Part shown: positions 1 to 4,859 of the stretch, one piece after another | Layout: the number at the start of each line of letters is the position of its first letter | Position numbering within the stretch: the first letter of the stretch is position 1 | Source: an uncultured Salinimicrobium sp. | GTDB lineage: Bacteria; Bacteroidota; Bacteroidia; Flavobacteriales; Flavobacteriaceae | Reading direction: 5' to 3' | DNA: 5,303 nt | NCBI GenBank assembly: GCA_946887025.1 | Contig: CAMPJY010000164.1 | Coordinates: forward strand, 1-5,303 | Notes under the pieces: model-generated | What the model saw: the letters and a program-made list of their open reading frames with translations, nothing else | What the model was told of the DNA's origin: nothing | Databases searched by the model: none | Position numbers and translations under genes: made by a program

Positions 1-2135
1 TGGGAAGAATTTTACTTTTATCGATGATGATGGTTGCCTGGAGTTTTCAGGCACAGAATGGAACTAACTGTCCGGTGGTGGAAAATACTGCGCAGGTATT
101 CTGCGAAACTCAGGGAGAGGGAAACTTTTTTTATCGACCGGCAGTCGAACACCTGGAAGCCTCAGCTAATGGAGATGGAGTTGTCTGGTTTGCCACCGAG
201 ACGTCCGAAGAACCTTTGAGTCCTGATGAATTCCTTGTCAATGAGGAAAACTATTTTGCAGGAAATGCTTCTGGATCATGTGAAGAAAGAATTGAGGTTT
301 TGGTCACAGTAGCGGATTCACCAAATGCTGGCGGAACTACCTTTTATGAGGTCGCCAATACTGCGGAGCCTTTTGATATTTTGGATATTTATGAACCCTC
401 TATTTTGGGCCTTCCGGAAGCCGGTGGTACTGTTGACCCTCCATTAAGTAGTGGAACAACAGTATTCAATCCTGCCGTAGATGGAAGTGGACAATATAAA
501 TATACTGTGGAAACTACCAATGATATTTGTGAGGATGATTCCTCTTATATTTACATTACAGTAGTTCCGGACCCTCAGGACCCGTCAGGTGACCCTGAGG
601 AAAATTGTCCAATTGTAGAAGAAACGGTTCAGGTGTTCTGCGAATCCCAGGGAGAAGGAAACGATTTTTACAGGCCTTCTGTTGCTCATTTAATTGCTTC
701 AGCAAATGGGGAAGAGATAGCTTGGTTTGATACCCCTACTTCTACTGAAGCTCTGTCCATGGATGAAATTCTTGTAGATGGGGAAGATTATTATGTTGGA
801 ACGGTAAGCGGAAATTGTTCCTCAAGAATCAAAGTTGATTGTGTGGTAAATGATTCGCCAAATGCCGGGGCTACAACTTTTGTAACTTTCTGCTCTGATG
901 CTGGTCCTGTGGATCTACTGGATTACCTTAATTCCTCAATTATAGGGGAACCTGATCCAGGTGGGGTGATTGAACCTTCTTTAAATAGTGGATCTACAAT
1001 ATTTGACCCTTCCGAAGATTCCCCTGGACAGTATGTCTATAGAGTACCTGCCAATGAATTTTGTGGGGATGACAGAGCCGTTATTTACGTGAGTGTTTCT
1101 GAAAGTTTTAGTGCAGGCGATGATATTACCCTGAATTTGAATAGTGGGGATGCTCCTGTTGATCTTTTTACTGAATTAAGAATTCCTGCAGGCGCGTCAG
1201 CCTCTGTTACTCCAACCTTAACAAGTGGGGATGGAGAATTTAATCCTGCAGTAGATGAGGCAGGAGAGTATACAGTCACTGTAAATAACGACGAAGGTTG
1301 TGAAGATGATACTGCAGTTGTTATTGTAAATATAAATAGGCAGGATGATCCTGAGGAGAACTGTCCCATTGTAGCTAATACAAGTCAGATCTTTTGTGAA
1401 TCTCAGGGAGAGGGGAATGATTTTTATCGTCCTGCTGTAGCTCATCTGGAAGCGTCAGCGAATGGGGATGCAGTGGCATGGTTTGATACTGAACTTTCTG
1501 GAGAGCCTTTGTCTCCCGATGAAGTCCTTGTAGACGGAGAAGATTATTACGCAGGAAACGTTTCCAATTCCTGTTCTTCCAGAGTTAAGGTAATGGTTAC
1601 TGTGAATCCTTCACCTAATGCCGGAGGAACCACTATACTTACCGTAAACTCAAGTGATGGACCTTTTGATATCCTTGATATCCTCGAACCTTCCATGATT
1701 GGAGCGGCAGAGGCCGGAGGAACTATCGATCCTCCGCTTGCGAGCGGAACCACTATGTTTGACCCCGCAGTTGATGTGAGTGGGCAATATGTCTATACAG
1801 TACCAAGTAATGGCTTGTGCCCAAGTGATTCTGCTGTTTGTTACATTACCGTTATCGATGATGAGGAAGGTACTGCAGCGAATCAGGAGGATAGCCAGGC
1901 TGTAGCTGTATTCCCAAATCCAAGTCACGGAGATATTAATATTTCCACGGATGAGGGAGCCAATATTTTTTCAGTTAGAATATTTGACCTAAATGGAAAT
2001 GTGGTGAAAGCCATGGAAATGGATTCCAAAGTAGATGTTCAGAATCTTGATATCTCTTCTTTGACTCCCTCCTTATATTTTGCAGAAATAACCACTGATC
2101 AGGGGAAATATGTAAAACGTATAATTAAAAATTAA
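1..2135 (+). CDS. Secreted Ig-like repeat protein with T9SS C-terminal sorting domain (lacks only the first base of its start codon)
   Basis: A predicted secreted or cell-surface protein, probably adhesin- or matrix-like; no catalytic domain is seen. The frame is open from base 1. Bases 1-2 (TG) followed by GGA AGA ATT give (M)GRILLLSMMMVAWSFQA, which matches the signal peptide of the gene at 3848. The true ATG therefore starts one base before the window, and an in-frame ATG at 24 would cut the signal peptide in half. Full length would be 711 residues, with likely signal peptidase cleavage after Ala18. The mature part alternates two Ig-like modules. Type A (about residues 23-105, 202-285, 454-537) carries the motif FCESQGEGNDFYRP and resembles the Bacteroidota Ig-like domain found with CHU_C. 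Type B (about 107-189, 286-367, 371-446, 538-619) carries PFDILDI...FDPAVD..GQYVYTV. An acidic linker precedes a type A T9SS sorting domain (634-711). Export by Sec and then T9SS is inferred from family knowledge. The ligand is unknown. A strong terminator follows. Confidence 0.9.
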   Translation, partial: GRILLLSMMMVAWSFQAQNGTNCPVVENTAQVFCETQGEGNFFYRPAVEHLEASANGDGVVWFATETSEEPLSPDEFLVNEENYFAGNASGSCEERIEVLVTVADSPNAGGTTFYEVANTAEPFDILDIYEPSILGLPEAGGTVDPPLSSGTTVFNPAVDGSGQYKYTVETTNDICEDDSSYIYITVVPDPQDPSGDPEENCPIVEETVQVFCESQGEGNDFYRPSVAHLIASANGEEIAWFDTPTSTEALSMDEILVDGEDYYVGTVSGNCSSRIKVDCVVNDSPNAGATTFVTFCSDAGPVDLLDYLNSSIIGEPDPGGVIEPSLNSGSTIFDPSEDSPGQYVYRVPANEFCGDDRAVIYVSVSESFSAGDDITLNLNSGDAPVDLFTELRIPAGASASVTPTLTSGDGEFNPAVDEAGEYTVTVNNDEGCEDDTAVVIVNINRQDDPEENCPIVANTSQIFCESQGEGNDFYRPAVAHLEASANGDAVAWFDTELSGEPLSPDEVLVDGEDYYAGNVSNSCSSRVKVMVTVNPSPNAGGTTILTVNSSDGPFDILDILEPSMIGAAEAGGTIDPPLASGTTMFDPAVDVSGQYVYTVPSNGLCPSDSAVCYITVIDDEEGTAANQEDSQAVAVFPNPSHGDINISTDEGANIFSVRIFDLNGNVVKAMEMDSKVDVQNLDISSLTPSLYFAEITTDQGKYVKRIIKN
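66..566 (+). repeat. Repeat unit 1 (modules A1-B1) of the secreted protein
   Basis: First A-B unit. A1 covers about 66-317 and B1 about 318-566. A1 has three cysteines (NCP, VFCET, GSCEE) and B1 has one (ICEDD). A Pro/Asp-rich linker at 567-602 (PDPQDPSGDPEE) joins it to unit 2. The spacing from the start of unit 1 to the start of unit 2 is 537 bp (179 residues). Confidence 0.85.
603..1337 (+). repeat. Repeat unit 2 (modules A2-B2-B3), expanded by an extra B module
   Basis: A2 (about 603-854) and B2 (855-1100) repeat the first unit. A third module at 1110-1337 (B3, SAGDDITLNLNSGDAPVDLF...FNPAVDEAGEYTVTV) is a further B-type domain without its own A partner. The unit is therefore 252 residues long, against 179 for unit 1. 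A hand alignment of A2 with A3 gives about 58 identities in 78 residues, so these two are recent duplicates. B3 is more diverged and lacks the SPNAGGTTF opening shared by the other B modules. A2 and B2 carry extra cysteines (KVDCVV, VTFCSD). Confidence 0.85.
1359..1856 (+). repeat. Repeat unit 3 (modules A3-B4) of the secreted protein
   Basis: A3 (about 1359-1610) and B4 (1611-1856) form the last A-B unit before the sorting domain. Like units 1 and 2, the unit is introduced by NCP after a DPEE linker (DDPEE at about 1344-1358). B4 closely resembles B1 (SPNAGGTT, PFDILDILEPS, GGTIDPPL.SGTT.FDPAVD). This suggests units 1 and 3 descend from the same A-B block. B4 has a second cysteine in its last strand (AVCYITV). 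Confidence 0.85.
1899..2132 (+). other. T9SS type A C-terminal sorting domain of the first secreted protein
   Basis: The C-terminal 78 residues run AVAVFPNPSHGDINIS, then VRIFDLNGNVV, DISSLTPSLYFAEI and KYVKRIIKN. This is the usual pattern of T9SS type A sorting domains: an FPNP motif, a turn with D.NG, L..G/S.Y, and a short basic C-terminal strand. In the family this domain directs passage through the outer-membrane T9SS translocon and is usually removed as the protein is attached to or released from the surface. The gene at 3848 has the same PNPSHGD motif. Confidence 0.92.
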
Positions 2136-2154
2136 ATCCAAAGTGATTGATCAG

Positions 2155-2183
2155 AAGACCCGGGCTCATGTCCGGGTTTTTTT
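2155..2183 (+). terminator. Rho-independent terminator after the first secreted-protein gene
   Basis: An ACCCGG/CCGGGT stem (2158-2163 with 2172-2177) can be extended by a G-U and A-T pairs on the outside. The loop is about 8 nt, and a run of seven T follows (2177-2183). It lies 20 bp after the stop codon. It would separate transcription of the secreted protein from the apbE pair downstream. Confidence 0.88.
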
Positions 2184-2190
2184 GTTTTAA

Positions 2191-2226
2191 TTTTTTCAAC
2201 AACTATGGAAAGATTAACTTTGCAGC
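2191..2226 (+). promoter_or_regulatory. Bacteroidota-type promoter with TAnnTTTG -7 box next to the start codon
   Basis: TAACTTTG at 2215-2222 matches the Bacteroidota sigma-ABfr -7 consensus TAnnTTTG exactly. Only CAGC separates it from the ATG at 2227. A T-rich stretch (2191-2197) about 18 bp upstream may act as the weak -33 element. With a start site 4-7 nt after the box, the mRNA would have almost no leader, and no Shine-Dalgarno sequence is present. The placement between a terminator and the next gene fits a real promoter. Confidence 0.65.
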
Positions 2227-2583
2227 ATGTCACAATTGAGCGATCAGGAACTACACAATTTAGCCATGAATATTGTCGGAAAAGATCTCGAAGACAACGG
2301 CTTTGAATTCCTAGGGGTGAACAGTGAACTTACCAAAAATCCACAGTTTGTAGCCTTAAAGGATAAGAAATTACATTTTGTGATCGTAAGGGCAATTGAA
2401 TATCCCTTTGATCCGGCTGAAGTTGATACTATTTTCCTCCAGACAATAAAGCAGCATGCGCTAAAATTTGACGCCAGGACCTTTTACGCCGGAGTAGGTT
2501 TGGCAAATGCAAGGGATTATGGAGTGCCTGTAGATAGGACTGAAGATTATGTAGTAAATTATCACGGGCTTCAGGAAATATAA
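2227..2583 (+). CDS. Small conserved NQR/ApbE-associated protein (often labelled NqrF-like), 118 aa
   Basis: A 118-residue soluble protein with no signal peptide and no membrane segment. From memory, sequences of this kind (ELHNLAMNIVGK near the N-terminus, NPQFV, a central TIKQHALKFDARTFYAGVG stretch) are widespread in Flavobacteriia. They sit next to nqr genes and apbE and are often named 'Na+-translocating NADH-quinone reductase subunit F'. That name is almost certainly a neighbourhood label. The protein is far shorter than genuine NqrF (about 400 aa) and has neither the 2Fe-2S cysteine cluster nor the FAD/NADH-binding domain; it contains no cysteine at all. Its biochemical role is unknown. 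The start is supported by the promoter box just upstream. The stop lies 2 bp before the apbE ATG, so the two genes are surely co-transcribed. A role in flavinylation or NQR assembly is only an inference from that linkage. Confidence 0.85.
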   Translation: MSQLSDQELHNLAMNIVGKDLEDNGFEFLGVNSELTKNPQFVALKDKKLHFVIVRAIEYPFDPAEVDTIFLQTIKQHALKFDARTFYAGVGLANARDYGVPVDRTEDYVVNYHGLQEI

Positions 2584-2585
2584 AT

Positions 2586-3596
2586 ATGAAACACCTACTT
2601 TACATCTTTTTCTTCTTTTTGCTGGTATCCTGCAGTACCGACCATTCTCAGAAAGTAGTTTCAGGGGAAGCTTTGGGTACAACCTATCGTCTTGTATATT
2701 TTTCCGATAATGATTTTCCTGTGGAGCAGGGGCTTGATTCCATCTTTGAGGCCATAAACCAGTCCATGAGTACCTACAGAGAGAATTCTGATATTTCAAG
2801 AATAAATAGAGGAGAGTCTGGAGTTAAGGTAGATGAGATGTTCGAAGAGGTATTTTCGCTCTCCCAGAAAGTGAATAGGGAGAGCGATGGGTACTTTGAT
2901 CCCACAGTGGGGGATTTAGTCAACATGTATGGTTTTGGCCCGGAAAAGGGGCTTATTCTAATTGATACAGCTACTGTCGATTCTTTAATGGAATATGTCG
3001 GCCTGAATAAGATTAAAATTTCTGAAGAAGGCCAGGTTACGAAAGATGCTCCAGAGATCTATCTTGATTTTAATGCCATTGCAAAGGGCTATACCGTGGA
3101 TGTTATCGGGAACTATCTGGAACAAAATGGGGTGGAGAATTACCTGATAGAGCTGGGAGGGGAATTACTGGCGGCAGGAGAGAATCTGGAGAAAGAAGCT
3201 CCCTGGACCGTAGGCATCGATGATCCACAACAAGAAGAAGGCCACCGGACTCTTATGGCTGCAATAGCTTTAAAGGATAGGGCTATGGCTACTTCAGGAA
3301 ATTACAGGAAATTCAGAACCGATACTTTGTCGGGAAGAAAATATGTACACACCATAAATCCCTTGACTGGTCTGCCCGAAGAAAGCAACCTTTTAAGCGC
3401 AACAGTTCTTGCGGAAACCTGTGCCCTTGCCGATGCATATGCCACTACCTTCATGGCAATGGGATTGCAGAGGTCGAAAGATTTGCTGGAGAAGCTGCAA
3501 GGGGTGGATGCATATCTCGTTTTTTCAGACCCGGAAGGGGTTATCTCGGACTACATGACTCAAGAATTTGAGGAGGTAGTCGTAGAGGAGTTTTAA
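2586..3596 (+). CDS. apbE: FAD:protein FMN transferase, ApbE family lipoprotein
   Basis: ApbE enzymes cleave FAD and transfer FMN to a threonine of target flavoproteins, such as NqrB, NqrC and RnfG/RnfD-type subunits, on the outer face of the inner membrane. The 336-aa length is normal. Residues 1-16 are a lipoprotein signal with lipobox LVSC and acylated Cys16. Family motifs appear in order: GTTYRLVYF, MSTYRENSDISRIN, YFDPTVGDLVNMYGFGP (Asp105), DFNAIAKGYTVD (161-172), YLIELGGELLAAG, AMATSGNYRKF (233-242), HTINPLTGLP (His255), and ADAYATT near 282-288. In the last motif, Asp283 and Thr287 correspond to the Mg2+-binding residues of characterised ApbE proteins. Nothing essential appears to be missing. 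The gene follows the small NQR-associated gene by 2 bp, with a modest AGGAAAT before the start. No flavoprotein acceptor gene is visible in the window. Confidence 0.95.
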   Translation: MKHLLYIFFFFLLVSCSTDHSQKVVSGEALGTTYRLVYFSDNDFPVEQGLDSIFEAINQSMSTYRENSDISRINRGESGVKVDEMFEEVFSLSQKVNRESDGYFDPTVGDLVNMYGFGPEKGLILIDTATVDSLMEYVGLNKIKISEEGQVTKDAPEIYLDFNAIAKGYTVDVIGNYLEQNGVENYLIELGGELLAAGENLEKEAPWTVGIDDPQQEEGHRTLMAAIALKDRAMATSGNYRKFRTDTLSGRKYVHTINPLTGLPEESNLLSATVLAETCALADAYATTFMAMGLQRSKDLLEKLQGVDAYLVFSDPEGVISDYMTQEFEEVVVEEF

Positions 3597-3724
3597 TTTC
3601 TTACAAGTTTTCTCACCTCCCATTATAGGTGTTGCCCGTATTTTCTTACAGTACATTTTCTTAATTCTGTCGTAAAAACTGAAGAACAGGCTGATAAACA
3701 AATGGACAGCCTGGGAAGAGCAAT

Positions 3725-3742
3725 GGGAAAACTCCCCTTTTT
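3725..3742 (+). terminator. Weak candidate terminator downstream of apbE
   Basis: GGGA (3725-3728) can pair with TCCC (3733-3736) across a 4-nt loop, with TTTTT at 3738-3742 directly after one C. The stem is only 4 bp and lies 129 bp past the apbE stop. It may be inefficient or fortuitous, but it is the only terminator-like structure between apbE and the next gene. Confidence 0.25.
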
Positions 3743-3782
3743 CATTAAAAAAAAGTTAAATTTTAGGTGTCAGGAAAGGCTC

Positions 3783-3816
3783 TTTGTTCAACTGAAGAAA
3801 ATTTTCTTATACATTG
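3783..3816 (+). promoter_or_regulatory. Possible promoter of the second secreted-protein gene
   Basis: TTTG at 3783-3786 resembles the Bacteroidota -33 element. About 21 bp later TATACATTG (3808-3816) is an imperfect version of TAnnTTTG, one T short. A start site near 3822 would leave a leader of about 25 nt before the ATG at 3848. The match is imperfect, but position and spacing are plausible. Confidence 0.3.
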
Positions 3817-3847
3817 ATTCCAGTATAAACACTTAAAAATTAAACTT

Positions 3848-4816
3848 ATGGGGCGATTATTACTTTTATCGATGTTTTTTGTTGCGTCGTCGATTCAGGC
3901 GCAAGATTGTGAGGATCCTGTGGCTGGAAGAACGAGTCAGGTCTATATCTGTTCAAATGACGAACCTTTTGATCTTCAATTATTCATGGCTCCCACTACA
4001 GATGGACGTGAATCAGAAGAAGGGGGATATTTTGTTATTGGGAAAGATGGTTCAGAACCTGCGTTAGAAAGTGGCGATACCTGGTTTGATCCCAGTATAG
4101 ATGAAGCCAAAACTTATTATTACAGAGTTGATTCAGAAGTTCCTGGTTGCGAAGGCACTTATGATACTGCTGCAATGACAGTTTTCATGGCTCCAGCACC
4201 AGATGCGGGAACAGATGGAACAGCGGAAATTCTTTCAACCGCTGGACCGACAGATTTATATCAATTTTTAGAAGGGACTCCTGAGGAAGGTGGATCATGG
4301 GATACTGCTAATGGTCTTACCTTTGATCCTGCTGTGGATGAATCAGGAACTTACTGGTATACTGTTGAGAGAACCACACCAATTGGAGGTGGGGGAGCAT
4401 CAGTTACTAATAAAACTTGTACGGCCACTGCGAGCGTAACTGTTTCAGTAATTCAAGTTTCCGATAGTGGAAAAGTAGTTTTATGTCATAATGGTAAAAC
4501 TTTGGAGGTGAACCAGGATGCAGTTCAGGCCCATTTGGACCACGGGGACAATTTCGGAGAATGCGCTCAAAGTAGCAGCTCTAATACAGTGGTTTCCCCA
4601 AACCCAAGTCATGGAGATTTTAATTTCTTGAATAAATCAGCGGAAATACAAACGATAAGGATTCTAAACTTTCAGGGAGGGTTAGAGAAGGAATTCACAA
4701 ACACGGGAGACTTAAATCTCCTGGAAGTAAATCTTGAACAGCTTCGAAAAGGAATTTATTTTGCTGAGGTAATTACCACTACTGGTAAAGAAGTTCTGAG
4801 ACTGATTAAAAAATAA
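3848..4816 (+). CDS. Secreted Ig-like protein with CHNG...HLDHGD motif and T9SS sorting domain, paralogue of the first gene
   Basis: A 322-aa predicted secreted or surface protein. The signal peptide MGRLLLLSMFFVASSIQA (cleavage after Ala18) is nearly that of the first gene. Two Ig-like modules related to that protein's B module follow. Module 1 is at about 22-113 (YICSNDEPFDLQLF...WFDPSIDEAKTYYYRV). Module 2 is at about 117-203 (DAGTDGTAEI...FDPAVDESGTYWYTV). It has no A-type module. Residues about 207-239 carry VVLCHNG...VQAHLDHGDNFGEC, with Cys213, His214, His229, His232, Asp234 and Cys239. I recall this CH.G...AHL.HGD...C pattern from many secreted Bacteroidota proteins; metal binding is plausible but is inference. 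A T9SS type A sorting domain (246-322) ends in a basic strand. The start is set by the signal peptide; the leader is A/T-rich with no Shine-Dalgarno sequence. Function and ligand are unknown, and nothing suggests an enzyme. Confidence 0.92.
   Translation: MGRLLLLSMFFVASSIQAQDCEDPVAGRTSQVYICSNDEPFDLQLFMAPTTDGRESEEGGYFVIGKDGSEPALESGDTWFDPSIDEAKTYYYRVDSEVPGCEGTYDTAAMTVFMAPAPDAGTDGTAEILSTAGPTDLYQFLEGTPEEGGSWDTANGLTFDPAVDESGTYWYTVERTTPIGGGGASVTNKTCTATASVTVSVIQVSDSGKVVLCHNGKTLEVNQDAVQAHLDHGDNFGECAQSSSSNTVVSPNPSHGDFNFLNKSAEIQTIRILNFQGGLEKEFTNTGDLNLLEVNLEQLRKGIYFAEVITTTGKEVLRLIKK
4583..4813 (+). other. T9SS type A C-terminal sorting domain of the second secreted protein
   Basis: NTVVSPNPSHGDFNF, IRILNFQGG, LEQLRKGIYFAEVITT and KEVLRLIKK follow the type A sorting-domain pattern (PNP motif, G.Y/L segment, basic end). 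The PNPSHGD motif and YFAE segment match those at the end of the first protein. This shows that the whole ends of the two genes are homologous, not just their modules. Confidence 0.9.
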
Positions 4817-4830
4817 TTTATTTTATATGC

Positions 4831-4859
4831 AAAAGGCCCGGCACCCGCCGGGCTTTTTT
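4831..4859. terminator. Probably bidirectional terminator between convergent genes
   Basis: GCCCGGC (4836-4842) pairs perfectly with GCCGGGC (4847-4853) across an ACCC loop. The stem is extended by a G-U pair and an A/T tract. Six T (4854-4859) follow on the plus strand, and AAAA (4831-4834) gives four U on the minus-strand transcript. It serves the secreted-protein gene strongly and may also end the opposing methyltransferase transcript, whose stop codon (4858-4860) lies inside its T tract. Confidence 0.9.

Larger units (their letters stand above)
3597..3847. other. 251-bp AT-rich intergenic region with small inverted repeats
   Basis: No convincing gene was found. The region holds CACCT/AGGTG (3614-3618 with 3627-3631), a perfect 7-bp inverted repeat CAGGCTG/CAGCCTG (3687-3693 with 3707-3713, 13-nt loop), a weak GGGA/TCCC hairpin before five T, an A-run, and a possible promoter near its 3' end. 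The apbE frame stays open after its stop codon through 3836. It contains a 44-codon ATG-started ORF (3702-3836) with no recognisable features, so I do not call it a gene. Confidence 0.6.

Noticed and set aside
24..26. In-frame ATG at 24 as the start of the first gene
   Set aside because: The frame is open to base 1, and the upstream codons complete a signal peptide matching the paralogue at 3848. The ATG codons at 24, 27 and 30 are internal Met residues of the hydrophobic core.
66..1856. Direct repeats as a CRISPR array or transposable element
   Set aside because: The repeats are long, diverged, in-frame protein modules with no spacer pattern, no terminal inverted repeats and no transposase.
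1085..1928. Several minus-strand open frames of 68-94 codons opposite the large secreted-protein gene
   Set aside because: They lie antisense to clearly coding, repeat-built sequence, have no recognisable motifs, and are explained by the biased composition of the repeats.
2227..2583. Calling the 118-aa protein NqrF
   Set aside because: It is far too short, has no cysteines for a 2Fe-2S cluster, and lacks FAD/NADH-binding motifs. The name would be a carry-over from gene neighbourhood.
2461..2799. Minus-strand 112-codon frame across the junction of the small gene and apbE
   Set aside because: It overlaps two well-supported plus-strand genes on the opposite strand and shows no family resemblance or start signal.
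3614..3631. CACCT...AGGTG hairpin just after apbE as a terminator
   Set aside because: The stem is 5 bp with an 8-nt loop and no T run follows on either strand.
3702..3836. 44-codon ORF as an annotated gene
   Set aside because: No ribosome-binding signal, no recognisable domain, and its low-complexity, Lys/Phe-rich composition is typical of AT-rich intergenic DNA. It is kept only as a finding to check.
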